Shown: positions 32,688 through 41,859, counted from the first letter of the stretch. The stretch: DNA of 49,032 nt from Actinomycetota bacterium (GCA_002861595.1 PJQG01000035.1:6322-55353), one strand, 5' to 3'. Notes: generated from the letters alone by a model not told the origin. Numbers and translations are program-made.

Positions 32688-34676
32688 TTACCCCTCGTCG
32701 TCGTCCTCCAACTCGGACAGCAACTCCCTGGCCACTTCGGCCACGTTGGCAGGGGTGAAGCCCAGGTTCTCCAATGCGACCTTCCCCGGCGCGGAGGCGC
32801 CGAAACGATCGATGGACACCGAGTCGAGGGCCCAGCGCTCCCAGCCGAACGATGTGGCCGCCTCCACGGCCAAGGCGGGCAGCTCGGGCGGGATGACCTC
32901 TTCCTGGTAGCTCTCGTCCTGCTCCTCGAACAGCTCCCAGGAGGGCATCGAGACGACCCGGGCGACGACGCCGCCGGCAGCCAGCTCCTCGGCCGCGGCC
33001 AGGCAGACGTGCACCTCGCTGCCGGTACCGATGAGAAGGATCTCGGGGTCGTCGCCGCCGGTCGACAGCACATAGGCGCCCCGGGCCACGTCGTCGGCTC
33101 GCTCGGCCGTCCCCTCCAGGACGGGCAGGTCCTGCCGGGATAACAGCAGGGCCGTCGGGCCGTTGGACTCGATGGCCACCCGCCAGGCGTGGGCCGTCTC
33201 GTTGGCGTCGGCCGGGCGGATGACCCGGAGCCCTGACATGGCCCGCATGGCGGCGATGTGCTCGACGGGCTGGTGCGTGGGCCCGTCCTCGCCCAGGCCG
33301 ACGGAATCGTGGGTCCAGGAGTACACGACCTTGGCCTCGCTGAGGGCGGCCAGGCGGACCGCGGGGCGCATGTAGTCGCTGAAGATGAAGAAGGTGCCGC
33401 CCACGGGCACGACGCCACCGTGGAGGGCGGCCCCGTTCATGATGGCGCCCATGGCGTGCTCACGGATGCCGAAGTAGATGAGCCGGCCGCCGGGGTCTGC
33501 GGCGGACTGGACGCCCTGGTCCTTCAAGAACGTGCCCGTGTTGTCGGTCAGGTCGGCCCCGCCGGCGAGGAGGCCGGGCACCACATCGGCGATGGCGTTG
33601 AGGCAGGCGCCGCTGGCCTTGCGGGTGGCCATCTTGGCGCCCGCCTCGAAGGTGGGCAGCTTGGCCTGCCACCCGGAGAGGCCGCGGCCGTTGAGGCAGG
33701 CCTCGAGCAGCTCCCGGCTCCCGCCGCCGCCGGCGCGGCGCGACTCCCAGTCCTCCCGCAACGCCCGGCCCCGGGGGATGCACCGGCGGTACATCTCGAG
33801 CACCTCGTCCGGCACCCAGAAGGTCTCCTCTGGAGGGAGGCCGAGGATCTCCTTGGTGACCCGGATCTCGTCCTCGCCCAGGGGATTGCCGTGGGCCGCC
33901 GCGGTGTCGGTGAACTTGGGCGAGGGATAGCCGATGTGGCTGCGCAGCACGATCATCGAGGGGCGGTCCTCGACGGCCATGGCCCGCCGCACGGCGTCCT
34001 CCAGGGCGTCGGTGTCGTTGGCGATCTCGCCGACGTTGTCGACGTGCCAGCCGTAGGCCTCGAAGCGCTTGGGGACGTCGTCGCTGTAGGAGAGCTCGGT
34101 GGGGCCGTCGATGGTGATGTGGTTGTCGTCGTACACGTAGACGAGGCGCCCCAGGCCGAGATGGCCGGCCAGGGAGGCGGCCTCGTGGCTGATCCCCTCC
34201 TGGAGGTCGCCGTCGCTGCACAGCACGAAGGTGTGGTGGTCGCAGGCCTCGGGGCCGAAGCGGGCCCGCAGCCAGCGCTCGGCGATCCCCATCCCCACGG
34301 CGTTGGCGAAGCCCTGGCCGAGCGGGCCTGTCGTGACCTCGATGCCCTTGGTGTGGTGGACCTCGGGGTGCCCCGGGGTCTTGCTGCCCCACTGGCGGAA
34401 GGCCTTCAGGTCGTCCAGCGTCAGCTCGTAGCCGGTGAGGTAGAGCATGGAGTACAACAGGATCGACGCATGGCCCACCGACAGGACGAAGCGGTCCCGG
34501 TCCGGCCAGTCCGGCTCCGAGGGGTCATGGCGCATCACCCTGGTCCACAGCACGTGGGCCAGAGGCGCGAGGGCCATGGCCGTACCGGGATGCCCGGAGT
34601 TGGCCTTTTGGGGGCCGTCCATGGCCAGCCCCCTGATGACGTTGATGCCGAGCTGCTCGAGGTCCCTGTCGGTCAT
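32688..34676 (-). CDS. tkt: Transketolase
   Basis: Thiamine-diphosphate enzyme moving two-carbon units between sugar phosphates. 662 residues, normal. N-terminal [21 protein letters not shown], the ThDP-binding GDGDLQEG-like [19 protein letters not shown], then [20 protein letters not shown] and [12 protein letters not shown] in the pyrimidine-binding domain. Head of the tkt-tal-pgi-gnd-zwf-opcA operon. ATG 34676 is chosen because TAGCTT at 34684-34689 (minus) is 7 nt upstream; the TAG of that box is also the stop codon of the upstream FIST gene. Confidence 0.96.
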   Translation of the reverse strand: MTDRDLEQLGINVIRGLAMDGPQKANSGHPGTAMALAPLAHVLWTRVMRHDPSEPDWPDRDRFVLSVGHASILLYSMLYLTGYELTLDDLKAFRQWGSKTPGHPEVHHTKGIEVTTGPLGQGFANAVGMGIAERWLRARFGPEACDHHTFVLCSDGDLQEGISHEAASLAGHLGLGRLVYVYDDNHITIDGPTELSYSDDVPKRFEAYGWHVDNVGEIANDTDALEDAVRRAMAVEDRPSMIVLRSHIGYPSPKFTDTAAAHGNPLGEDEIRVTKEILGLPPEETFWVPDEVLEMYRRCIPRGRALREDWESRRAGGGGSRELLEACLNGRGLSGWQAKLPTFEAGAKMATRKASGACLNAIADVVPGLLAGGADLTDNTGTFLKDQGVQSAADPGGRLIYFGIREHAMGAIMNGAALHGGVVPVGGTFFIFSDYMRPAVRLAALSEAKVVYSWTHDSVGLGEDGPTHQPVEHIAAMRAMSGLRVIRPADANETAHAWRVAIESNGPTALLLSRQDLPVLEGTAERADDVARGAYVLSTGGDDPEILLIGTGSEVHVCLAAAEELAAGGVVARVVSMPSWELFEEQDESYQEEVIPPELPALAVEAATSFGWERWALDSVSIDRFGASAPGKVALENLGFTPANVAEVARELLSELEDDDEG

Positions 34677-34683
34677 GGAGCCA

Positions 34684-34689
34684 AAGCTA
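34684..34689 (-). promoter_or_regulatory. Leaderless -10 box of the pentose-phosphate operon, overlapping a stop codon
   Basis: TAGCTT (34689 to 34684, minus) is 7 nt before ATG 34676 of tkt. Its first three bases are the TAG stop of the FIST gene, so the operon promoter lies inside the end of the preceding gene. Confidence 0.55.
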
Positions 34690-35844
34690 ACCGACAGCCC
34701 CAGCCTCCTCCTCCTTGAAGAGGGCGATGGACGCGGTGAAACCGTGCACGAAGTTGCGCCCCCCGATGGGCCCGAACTCGCCGGCGGCGAAGAACCCGCC
34801 CACGGGAACGCCCACTCGCTCGTCGAGGACGCCGGCGTCGTGGTCCGGCGCTCCGAACAGGCGCATGCCGCGGCCGTTGCAGGTGAACAACAGCGCGCCG
34901 TCGGCCTGGCGACCGGCCAGGAGGTGCCGCAGGTCCTCATCGGCGGTGGCCGCGTCCCGGACGTGGAACTGCACGGTGGTGCCGACCTCGATGACGTCGT
35001 TGACGGCGATGGCGCCCGTGGCCTGATCGGCGCCGAGGACGTTGTGCACGAGGAAGTCCCCGCGCTCGAAGTCGAGTTTGCTCTCGTTGATGACCCGGCC
35101 CAGGTGCAGGCCGCGGTTGATGAGCTCGACGTCCTCCTCGGACATCTCGGTCCCGGTCATCTGGAGCAGCCGGGCGAGGGCGGTCTCACCGCCGAGCTCC
35201 TCTACGACGTTGCCGTTCGAGCGGGTGACCACGTAGGGCCGCCCGACGGGGCGGCAGCCCTGGGAGACGACGGTCTCGACCTCCACGCCGGGGCCGAGGA
35301 AGGCGCCCACGGCGCCGGCGGTGTGGACGTGGCGGTCGAGCACGAGCCGGTTGCCGCCCGGGCCATGAGCAGCCGAGGCGTTGCCGCCGACGACGGGCAG
35401 CCCCGGGTAGCGGGACGCGACGTCGGCGTAGAGCGCGTCGATGGGGAACGAGAAGGGGTCGGCCAGCAGCAGCAGGGCCCGGGGCTCGAAGGGCAGCTCC
35501 GGGGGGAGGCCCGTCAGCTCGAAGCCGGCGGGTGCCCGCCGGGCCTCGACCCGCACCGGCTCGACCTCCCCGAAGCGGGCGGCCCACACGCTCACCGCCG
35601 GCTGCTCCTCGACCTCGCGGCCCCTGGCGACGACGGAGACGGCCGCGCACCCGACGATCGTGGCCGGCCTCAGGATGTCGGCCACCGCCGCCGCCGCGTC
35701 CTCGAGGGCGCCGACGTGGGGAGGGGTCACGAAGAGCACGGCCAGGTCCGGCGCCGGCCCGAGGCTCTCGAGGAGCTGGCCGGCCACTTCGCCCACGGCC
35801 ACGGCGGGCACGGGATGCTCGGAGAGCGCCGATGCGAAGGGCAT
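34687..35844 (-). CDS. FIST domain protein (FIST N and C)
   Basis: Putative small-ligand sensor protein of 385 residues. The FIST N part (about 1-200) has [36 protein letters not shown] and the Gly-rich [21 protein letters not shown]. The FIST C part (about 215-385) has [50 protein letters not shown] and the C-terminal [36 protein letters not shown] modules are usually linked to signal transduction but stand-alone copies occur. It starts 1 nt after the stop of the upstream DUF6941-like gene, so the two are one unit. Confidence 0.88.
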   Translation of the reverse strand: MPFASALSEHPVPAVAVGEVAGQLLESLGPAPDLAVLFVTPPHVGALEDAAAAVADILRPATIVGCAAVSVVARGREVEEQPAVSVWAARFGEVEPVRVEARRAPAGFELTGLPPELPFEPRALLLLADPFSFPIDALYADVASRYPGLPVVGGNASAAHGPGGNRLVLDRHVHTAGAVGAFLGPGVEVETVVSQGCRPVGRPYVVTRSNGNVVEELGGETALARLLQMTGTEMSEEDVELINRGLHLGRVINESKLDFERGDFLVHNVLGADQATGAIAVNDVIEVGTTVQFHVRDAATADEDLRHLLAGRQADGALLFTCNGRGMRLFGAPDHDAGVLDERVGVPVGGFFAAGEFGPIGGRNFVHGFTASIALFKEEEAGAVG

Positions 35845-35845
35845 C

Positions 35846-36238
35846 TCAGGCCGGAGCGGGGGCCAAGAGCGTCAGCGGTACCACGGTCCAAGCCCCCTGG
35901 CCGACACGGCAGTGCGCCTCGATGGTTCCGTAGCCCTCGTAGGTCAGCTCGCCCCGCACCAGCCGGTAGGTGAACTTGCCCGGCTCGACGGTGAAGGGCG
36001 CCACGTTTCGGGCCACCTCGGCGCCGGCACCGTCGCGAAAGACGACCTCGAGTACGCCGCTGCCGGGCTCGTCGGCCCGGCACCGGATGAGGACCACGAG
36101 GTGGGGGGCAACCGTGACCGGCGGGTCACCGGGCGCCGGCAGGGAGAACATGATCCCCGACAGGTCGATTCGGGTCGCCGGCCCCGGCACCTGGCGCAGA
36201 TTGATGTTCTCGCAGAACAGGGCGGAGACGATGTCCAT
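35846..36238 (-). CDS. Hypothetical protein, DUF6941-like
   Basis: 130 residues, no signal or membrane segment. It begins MDIVSALFCENINLRQVPGP and continues with beta-rich segments APHLVVLIRCRADEPG, VLEVVFRDGAGAEVARNVAPFTV and GTIEAHCRVGQGAWTVVPLTLLA. The opening resembles DUF6941 proteins (an ALFCENxN-type start, small beta sandwich), but this is pattern memory and uncertain. ATG 36238 has TACCTT 8 nt upstream inside a palindrome at 36243-36259. It is upstream of and nearly touching the FIST gene. Confidence 0.6.
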   Translation of the reverse strand: MDIVSALFCENINLRQVPGPATRIDLSGIMFSLPAPGDPPVTVAPHLVVLIRCRADEPGSGVLEVVFRDGAGAEVARNVAPFTVEPGKFTYRLVRGELTYEGYGTIEAHCRVGQGAWTVVPLTLLAPAPA

Positions 36239-36242
36239 GCGC

Positions 36243-36259
36243 CGCCAAGGTACTTGGCG
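36243..36259. promoter_or_regulatory. Palindrome over the -10 box, possible operator
   Basis: CGCCAAG (36243-36249) and CTTGGCG (36253-36259) around GTA. It overlaps the minus-strand -10 TACCTT (36252 to 36247) that lies 8 nt before ATG 36238. A TetR-type regulator is encoded 131 nt away on the other strand, so this could be its operator; that link is inference. Confidence 0.4.
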
Positions 36260-36389
36260 CCGCCACCGTTCCGGCCCGGCGCTTCGCTCTGGCGCCGAGA
36301 AGCGGCCGCCGGCCGGTACGCTCGACCTGCGAGCCCGTGATCAGGATGGGCTTTCGGGGCAACCGGACCAGAGCGAGGAGTGAGCGACC

Positions 36390-36998
36390 GTGGCGGTACG
36401 AGCGTTGCCGTCAACCCGCCAGGCCATTCTCCACGAGGGGCGCCGCCTCTTCGCCCAGCACGGCTACGAGGGCACGTCGCTGAACGACATCGCCGCCGCC
36501 GTCGGCATCCGTCGCCCCAGCCTGTTGCACCACTTCCCGTCGAAGGAGTCCCTGTACCGGGAGGTCTTCGAGGTCAGCCTGGCCGACTGGTTCAGCCGGG
36601 TGGGCGAGGCCGTCCACTCGCCCAAGGACGGCTGGGCGAAGGTGGACCTCGTGCTCACTGCCGGGTTCCGCTTCTTCGCCGAGAACCCCGACTTCGTTCG
36701 CATCGCCCGCCGGGCGGCCCTCGATGACAGCACCCACCTCGGCCTCGACCTGGGGGGCGCGCTCAAGCCCCTGTTCCAGCGGGCCTGCACCTTCTTCGCC
36801 AAGGAGATGGCAGCCGGCCGTTTCCGGCGCCACGACCCCGAGCAGCTCCTGCTCACCGGGTACGGTGCCCTCCTGAGCTACTTCAGCGACGTGCCCTTCC
36901 TGGAGTCGCTCCTCGACCGGGACCCCCTGGCCGCTGATGCCATGGAGCAGCGTCTCCAGCACCTGCGCTCGTTCTTCCGCGCCGCCCTCGAGCCGTAG
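36390..36998 (+). CDS. TetR/AcrR family transcriptional regulator
   Basis: 202 residues. The N-terminal helix-turn-helix domain (about 8-55) is clear: [53 protein letters not shown] in pieces. The C-terminal ligand-binding domain is helical and variable ([20 protein letters not shown] ... [13 protein letters not shown]). The ligand is unknown. GTG 36390 has GAGGAG about 7-10 nt upstream, so it has a leader, unlike many neighbours; TACGCT at 36317-36322 is a possible -10. It diverges from the DUF6941-like/FIST unit, and its TAG stop forms part of the -10 of the downstream carboxypeptidase gene. Confidence 0.9.
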   Translation: MAVRALPSTRQAILHEGRRLFAQHGYEGTSLNDIAAAVGIRRPSLLHHFPSKESLYREVFEVSLADWFSRVGEAVHSPKDGWAKVDLVLTAGFRFFAENPDFVRIARRAALDDSTHLGLDLGGALKPLFQRACTFFAKEMAAGRFRRHDPEQLLLTGYGALLSYFSDVPFLESLLDRDPLAADAMEQRLQHLRSFFRAALEP

Positions 36999-37001
36999 GC
37001 T
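36996..37001 (+). promoter_or_regulatory. Leaderless -10 box of the PBP4 gene, overlapping the tetR stop
   Basis: TAGGCT at 36996-37001 is 8 nt before GTG 37010. The TAG is the stop codon of the TetR gene, the same economy as seen before tkt. Confidence 0.45.
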
Positions 37002-37009
37002 TCCCCGCC

Positions 37010-38404
37010 GTGCGCCGCTGGGTGGTGCCGGTCATCCTCCTCCTGATCACGGCGGCCACCGCCTTGCTGGCCGTGCGTCCCCCTGGCGACCCCGCGCCCG
37101 GCACAGGGGCGCCACCGCTGCGGGCGCCCGTGCTGTCGGCCCGCCGGGTGCCCGCTCTCCTGGCCCGCGTCGTGGCCGACACCCGGTTGCGGGCCCAGGT
37201 CGACGCTGCTCTGTCCAGCCCGGCCCTCGGCGGCGGCACCCGGCAGTCCTGCATCGTGGTGCGTCAGGGCACTCGTGCGATCATGGCCCGGCGGCCCGAC
37301 GAGCGGCTCATCCCGGCCTCCAACCTCAAGGTGCTCACGGCCCTGGCCGCCCTCACCCGGATCGGGGGCGAGGCGAAGCTCGTCACCGAGGTGCGGGTGG
37401 AGCGCCCAGTCGGTGTCGGCGGAATCGTGGACGGTCCCTTGTGGCTGGTGGGTGGAGGAGATCCCCTGCTGGCCACGGCGGACTACGCGGCGTCGTTCCA
37501 GAACCAGCCCCAGCTCTTCACGCCGATGGAGACCCTCGCCGACGCGGTGGTCGAGGCGGGCGTGCGGGAGGTCCGCGGCGGAGTCGTCGGCGACGAGACC
37601 CGCTACGACCGGCAGCGCTACGTGCCGACGTGGCGCCCGGTGTACGTCACCGACTCGGAGTCCGGGCCGGCCAGCGCCCTCGACGTCAACGACGGCTTCG
37701 CCCAGTTCACGCCCAAGAAGGTCCCCGCGACCGAGCCGGACGTGCACGCCGCCGGGGTGCTGACGGCCCTCCTGCAGGCTCGCGGCGTCGTCGTCGCCGG
37801 CGCCCCAGGCGAGGGGCAGGCTCCCAAGGGCGCTCCGGTCGTGGCGAAGCTCGCCTCGGCCCCGGTCCGCGAGCTCGTGGGACAGATGCTGCGGGAGAGC
37901 GACAACCTCACGGCCGAGCTGCTGGTGAAGGAGCTCGGCCGGCGCTTCGCCGGCGCCGGCACGACCACCTCCGGCGTCGGGGTGATACGCGAGACGCTGG
38001 CTGCCGCCGCCCTGCCCGTCGAGCACCTCGCCGCAGTGGACGGCTCGGGTCTCGACCGCTCGGACCGGGCCAGCTGCACGCTGCTCATGGCCGCCCTGGA
38101 TGCCGCCGGCCCCACCGGCCCCCTCGCCGCCGGCTTCCCCGTGGCCGGCAGGGACGGAACCCTGGCCCGGCGGTTCAGGAACAACCCCGCGGTCGGGCGC
38201 CTGCGGGCCAAGACCGGCGCCCTCGACGAGGTGGCGGCGCTGACCGGCTACGTCGACTCCGCCACTGGCGCCCCGCCGCTTGTGTTCGCCTTCCTGATCA
38301 ACCAGCTGCCAGGCGAGGCCATCGGGCGCGCCCTGCAGGAGCAGCTGGGCGCCGTCTTCGCCGCCTACCCCGAGGCGCCGGCGCCCGACACCCTGGCGCC
38401 ATGA
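37010..38404 (+). CDS. dacB: D-alanyl-D-alanine carboxypeptidase / endopeptidase (PBP4-type, S13)
   Basis: Trims or cleaves peptidoglycan cross-links outside the membrane. 464 residues. An N-terminal hydrophobic signal/anchor (WVVPVILLLITAATALLAV) is followed by the penicillin-binding domain. The three active-site motifs are intact: SxxK as SNLK at 104-107, SxN as SDN at 297-299 and KTG at 401-403. The inserted domain typical of S13 lies between the first two. GTG 37010 fits the upstream -10 TAGGCT; a short Shine-Dalgarno is not seen. The LON-domain gene follows 13 nt downstream. Confidence 0.93.
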   Translation: MRRWVVPVILLLITAATALLAVRPPGDPAPGTGAPPLRAPVLSARRVPALLARVVADTRLRAQVDAALSSPALGGGTRQSCIVVRQGTRAIMARRPDERLIPASNLKVLTALAALTRIGGEAKLVTEVRVERPVGVGGIVDGPLWLVGGGDPLLATADYAASFQNQPQLFTPMETLADAVVEAGVREVRGGVVGDETRYDRQRYVPTWRPVYVTDSESGPASALDVNDGFAQFTPKKVPATEPDVHAAGVLTALLQARGVVVAGAPGEGQAPKGAPVVAKLASAPVRELVGQMLRESDNLTAELLVKELGRRFAGAGTTTSGVGVIRETLAAAALPVEHLAAVDGSGLDRSDRASCTLLMAALDAAGPTGPLAAGFPVAGRDGTLARRFRNNPAVGRLRAKTGALDEVAALTGYVDSATGAPPLVFAFLINQLPGEAIGRALQEQLGAVFAAYPEAPAPDTLAP

Positions 38405-38417
38405 CCGCGTCCGGACC

Positions 38418-39050
38418 ATGACGGACTCGGTCGCCCTGCCGATCCCGATGTTCCCGCTGGGATCGGTGCTGTTCCCCTACACCATGCTCTCGCTGCACGT
38501 CTTCGAGCCTCGGTACCGGGCCCTGGTGCGCGACACCCTTCGTCACGGCCAGGAGTTCGGCGTGGTGCTCATCGAACGGGGGGCCGAGGTCGGCGGAGGC
38601 GACACCCGCTTCGGCGTCGGCACCGTCGCCCGCATCGTGGAGGCGGCAGAGTTCCCCGACGGGCGCTGGGCCCTGGCGTGCGTGGGCACGCGCCGGGTGA
38701 GGGTCTCGGTGTGGCTTCCCGACGACCCCTACCCGATGGCGCTGGTGGAGAGCCTGCCGGAGACGACGTCCGGTGCTGATGGCCCAGACCTGCTGGCCCG
38801 GGCCGAGCACGAGGTGCGCCGCGCCCTGGCCCTGGCGGGCGAGTTGGAGGAGGCTCCGGCGCCGGCCACGGTCGAGCTCGATGCCGACCCCCTCGTCGCC
38901 GCCTTCCAGCTGGCCGCCGTCGCTCCCCTCGGCCCCGTCGACCGCCAGCGGCTGCTGGAGGAGGACGACCCCGGCTCGCGCCTGCGCCTGCTCGCCGACC
39001 TGGCCCAGGACGCGTCGGCGTTGCTCGCCTTCCGGCTCTCGGGCGGCTGA
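38418..39050 (+). CDS. LON substrate-binding domain protein
   Basis: Stand-alone Lon N-terminal (ASKHA-unrelated, PUA-like) domain protein of 210 residues, lacking ATPase and protease domains. It starts with the classic IPMFPLGSVLFPYTMLSLHVFEPRYRALV, then HGQEFGVVLIERG, GVGTVARIVEAAEFPDGRWALACVGTRRVRV and a helical C-terminus. Such proteins are common in actinobacteria and their role is unknown, perhaps binding unfolded or modified proteins. ATG 38418 follows the carboxypeptidase stop by 13 nt, so they are probably co-transcribed. Confidence 0.9.
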   Translation: MTDSVALPIPMFPLGSVLFPYTMLSLHVFEPRYRALVRDTLRHGQEFGVVLIERGAEVGGGDTRFGVGTVARIVEAAEFPDGRWALACVGTRRVRVSVWLPDDPYPMALVESLPETTSGADGPDLLARAEHEVRRALALAGELEEAPAPATVELDADPLVAAFQLAAVAPLGPVDRQRLLEEDDPGSRLRLLADLAQDASALLAFRLSGG

Positions 39051-39096
39051 GCCGCGGTCGCTTGCGTCTGGATGGCCCGGGATATAAGCACTCGCC

Positions 39097-39438
39097 ATGG
39101 CCAGCGATCGCGACAAGAGCCTTCCCACACTGGCGAGCGAGCTGTGGGCCATGGTGCTCGCCTACGTGAAGCAGGAGACCGTGGTCCCGATCAAAGGGTT
39201 GGGGCGCTTCATCGCCGTAGGCCTGGTCGGCTCGTTCACCTTGGGCGTGGGCCTGCTGCTGCTGTCCCTGGCGCTGCTCCGCGCGCTGCAGACCGAGACC
39301 ACCACCTTCTCGGGGAACTGGTCGTGGGCCCCCTACGCCATCACCCTGGTCGCCTCGGCGCTCGTCGCCGTGCTGGCGGCGCGGGCGGTCACCAGCCAGA
39401 GGCGTCGGGCGACGAGGAAGGGATCGGTGGCGCCATGA
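39097..39438 (+). CDS. Phage-holin-family-like membrane protein (two transmembrane segments)
   Basis: 113 residues. A charged N-terminal amphipathic stretch (SELWAMVLAYVKQETVVPIKGLGRF) is followed by two membrane spans (FIAVGLVGSFTLGVGLLLLSLALL and APYAITLVASALVAVLAARAV) and a basic tail. This matches the actinobacterial holin-superfamily III-like proteins of chromosomal loci, where no lysis role is shown. It heads a run of coupled genes leading to trmI. A TATAAG stretch at about 39083-39088 lies about 8 nt before ATG 39097 and is the likely -10 region. Confidence 0.7.
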   Translation: MASDRDKSLPTLASELWAMVLAYVKQETVVPIKGLGRFIAVGLVGSFTLGVGLLLLSLALLRALQTETTTFSGNWSWAPYAITLVASALVAVLAARAVTSQRRRATRKGSVAP

Positions 39439-39650
39439 ACGACGACGTCGACCAGCCCGTCACCCGCCAGGCGATCGAGGCCAAGCTGCGGGAGATCAAG
39501 GGTGAGGTGGACACGTCGGCCACCGCGGCCAAGCCCGTCGCTCTCGTCGTCGGTGTGGCGGTGGCAGTCGCCGTGGTGGGCCTCGCCTATGTGATGGGCC
39601 GGCGCAAGGGGAGGAAGAAGACCACGCTCGTCGAGGTCCGCCGGGTCTGA
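39435..39650 (+). CDS. Small single-span membrane protein
   Basis: 71 residues: a charged N-terminal helix (MNDDVDQPVTRQAIEAKLREIKGEV), one membrane segment (VALVVGVAVAVAVVGLAYVMG) and a basic tail (RRKGRKKTTLVEVRRV). Vaguely like DUF3618/YtxH-type stress membrane proteins that accompany holin-like proteins, but not confidently assigned. ATG 39435 overlaps the previous stop by 4 bp (ATGA), so it is certainly placed in the operon. Confidence 0.65.
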   Translation: MNDDVDQPVTRQAIEAKLREIKGEVDTSATAAKPVALVVGVAVAVAVVGLAYVMGRRKGRKKTTLVEVRRV

Positions 39651-39868
39651 TGCTGCGCTTCCTCCTGCGCACGGGAGTCCGCCGAGGCCTGCTCGGCGGG
39701 AGCCGCGCCTGGACCGCCGTCGCGGGTGTCGCCTTCGGCCTCCGGGTGCTGAGGAAGATCACCGGCAGTGAGCCGGAGGTGGTGCACACCAGCCGGCTGC
39801 GTCCCGGAGAATCGCTCGTGGTCCGCCACGATCACCCGTCGCGCTCCGCACGCCGCCGACGGCGTTGA
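39650..39868 (+). CDS. Small basic protein of unknown function
   Basis: 72 residues, very basic (pattern MLRFLLRTGVRRGLLGG, WTAVAGVAFGLRVLRKITG, then an Arg-rich tail). One weak hydrophobic segment. ATG 39650 shares a base with the previous stop (TGATG) and its own stop overlaps the TTG of trmI (TTGA), so it is held in a four-step coupled series. No family recognised. Confidence 0.6.
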   Translation: MLRFLLRTGVRRGLLGGSRAWTAVAGVAFGLRVLRKITGSEPEVVHTSRLRPGESLVVRHDHPSRSARRRRR

Positions 39869-40680
39869 CCGGGCCGTTCCTGGCAGGGGAGAGGGCGCTG
39901 CTCCTCGACCGCAAGTCCCGCCGCTATCTGGTCAGCCTCAGGGAAGGCGGCCAGTTCCACACCCACGCCGGCTTCGTGCTCCACGACGATCTGCTCGGGG
40001 CGAGCGAGGGAACGACGGTGCGCTCCACCAAGGGTGCCGCCTTCCTCGCCGTGCGCCCCACGCTCTCGGAGTTCGTGCTCGGCATGCCGAGGGGCGCTCA
40101 AGTCATCTATCCGAAGGACCTCGGGACGATCTTGATGCTGGCCGACGTCTTTCCCGGCGCCCGGGTGCTGGAGGCGGGCGTGGGATCAGGCGCGCTGTCG
40201 ATGACCCTCCTGCGGGCGGGCGCCTCGGTGGTGGGCTACGAGCTGCGGGCGGACTTCGCCCAGCGAGCCGAAGCCAACGTCGTCGATTTCCTCGGGCCCG
40301 AGGCCGCTGCCCGCTACCGCGTGGAGGAGCGCGATGTCTACTGCGGCATCGAGGAGGAGGGGCTCGACCGGGTCATCCTCGACCTGCCCGAGCCGTGGCG
40401 CGTCGTCAAGCACGCCGAGGGCGCCCTGCGCCCGGGCGGGATCCTGGTCGCCTACGTGCCCAGCATCACCCAGGTGGCGCAGCTGCGAGACACCCTGGCC
40501 GGGAGCGCCTTTGCCATGGCCCAGTCGCTCGAGGTGCTCCTGCGCACATGGCACGTCGAAGGCCACGCCGTGCGTCCGGACCACCGGATGGTCGCCCACA
40601 CCGGGTTCCTCACCTCGGCACGACTGGTGTCTGCAGATCGCGGGGCATCGCCGTCCGAACCGGCGCTGGAGCAGCCATGA
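39865..40680 (+). CDS. trmI: tRNA (adenine-N1)-methyltransferase, TrmI type
   Basis: Methylates A58 in the T-loop of tRNAs using S-adenosylmethionine. 271 residues. The N-terminal beta domain (GERALLLDRKSRRYLVSLREGG, HDDLLGASEG) is followed by PTLSEFVLGMPRGAQVIYPKDLGTILMLADVFPG, the TrmI signature, and the SAM motif VLEAGVGSGALSMTLLRAG. RVILDLPEPWRVVKHAEGALRPGGILVAYVPSITQ completes the active site. TTG 39865 overlaps the preceding stop. In many actinobacteria trmI lies close to the proteasome-ATPase gene; here about 7 kb intervene. Confidence 0.94.
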   Translation: MTGPFLAGERALLLDRKSRRYLVSLREGGQFHTHAGFVLHDDLLGASEGTTVRSTKGAAFLAVRPTLSEFVLGMPRGAQVIYPKDLGTILMLADVFPGARVLEAGVGSGALSMTLLRAGASVVGYELRADFAQRAEANVVDFLGPEAAARYRVEERDVYCGIEEEGLDRVILDLPEPWRVVKHAEGALRPGGILVAYVPSITQVAQLRDTLAGSAFAMAQSLEVLLRTWHVEGHAVRPDHRMVAHTGFLTSARLVSADRGASPSEPALEQP

Positions 40681-41855
40681 ACCTGCTCGACCTGGTGGTG
40701 GTGGCCTCGGCCGCAGCGGCTGCCTTCGGCGGGTACCGCCTGGGCTTTCTGGCTCGGGCCACCTCGTGGGTGGGACTGGCCCTGGGCTTGGTCGTGGCCA
40801 TGAGCTTTCTCCCCGCCGCCGTGCGCACCTTCGAAGGGCCGGACCCGAGCACCAAGCTGTTCATCGCTGCCGGCGTCCTGCTGCTCGGGGGCTTCGTCGG
40901 CCAGGGGGTGGGGCTCCTCGCCGGGTCGTCGCTGCGGCGCTTCGTCCCCCACGGGCCCCTCCGGGCCGTGGACAGCAGCGTGGGTGCCCTCGTCGGCGTG
41001 GTCGGCGTCCTGACCGCGGTCTGGCTGCTGCTGCCGGCCATCGCCGACATCCCCGGAGCCTACGCCCGGCAGGCCCGCAACTCGGCCATCGCCCGGTTCC
41101 TCGACCGCCAGCTGCCCGAGCCACCGGACACCGTGCAGGCCCTACGCCGCGTGGTGGGCGACACGAACTTCCCACAGGTCTTCGAGGTGCTGCGCCCCGC
41201 CCCCAAGACCGGTCCCCCGCCGGCCACCACCGGCATCCCGGCCCCGGTGATCGCGAGGGTGTCCGCCTCGACGGTCAAGGTCGAGGGCATCGCCTGCGGC
41301 CGGATGCAGGAGGGGAGCGGCTTCACTGCGGCGCCGGACACTGTGGTCACCAACGCCCATGTGGTGGCCGGGCACCGCCCCGGACGGACCCAGGTGGCCC
41401 GACCCGACGGTCGTCGCCTCGATGCCTCCATCGTGGTGTTCGACCCCGGCCGTGACCTGGCTGTGCTCCGGGTGCCGGGCCTCGGGCAGGCACCGCTGCC
41501 CGTGAGCGAGGCCGAGGTGGGGGAGCAGGGCGCCGTCTTCGGCCACCCTGGCGGCCAGGACCCCCTTCGCATCGCCCCAGCGGCGATCCGCGAGCAGGTC
41601 GACGCCGTGGGCCGGGACCTCTACGGCACGAGGCCGACGCGCCGGGAGGTGTTCGTGTTGGCCGCCGAGCTGGCCCAGGGGGACTCCGGGGCCGCGCTCG
41701 TCGACACAGGTGGGTCGGTGGTGGGAGTGGCCTTCGCCATCGCCCCCGACCGCCCGGGCACGGCGTACGCCCTCACCTCAGACGAGCTGCGCTCGGTGCT
41801 CGCCGTCCCCCGGCGCCAGCCGGTGGCCAGCGGCCCCTGCCTGCGCTCCGGGTAG
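40677..41855 (+). CDS. MarP-like membrane serine protease (CvpA domain plus trypsin-like domain)
   Basis: 392 residues. Four hydrophobic segments form a CvpA-like N-terminus (about 1-130: VVVASAAAAAFGGYRLGFL, VGLALGLVVAMSFL, FIAAGVLLLGGFVGQGVGLL, GALVGVVGVLTAVWLLLPAIA). The extracytoplasmic chymotrypsin-like domain has catalytic His about 228 (TNAHVVAG), Asp about 260 (DPGRDLAVLRV) and Ser about 337 (AQGDSGAALV). This is the architecture of mycobacterial MarP (Rv3671c), needed for acid and oxidative stress resistance; the same role here is inference. ATG 40677 overlaps the trmI stop (ATGA). Confidence 0.9.
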   Translation: MNLLDLVVVASAAAAAFGGYRLGFLARATSWVGLALGLVVAMSFLPAAVRTFEGPDPSTKLFIAAGVLLLGGFVGQGVGLLAGSSLRRFVPHGPLRAVDSSVGALVGVVGVLTAVWLLLPAIADIPGAYARQARNSAIARFLDRQLPEPPDTVQALRRVVGDTNFPQVFEVLRPAPKTGPPPATTGIPAPVIARVSASTVKVEGIACGRMQEGSGFTAAPDTVVTNAHVVAGHRPGRTQVARPDGRRLDASIVVFDPGRDLAVLRVPGLGQAPLPVSEAEVGEQGAVFGHPGGQDPLRIAPAAIREQVDAVGRDLYGTRPTRREVFVLAAELAQGDSGAALVDTGGSVVGVAFAIAPDRPGTAYALTSDELRSVLAVPRRQPVASGPCLRSG

Positions 41856-41859
41856 CGGC

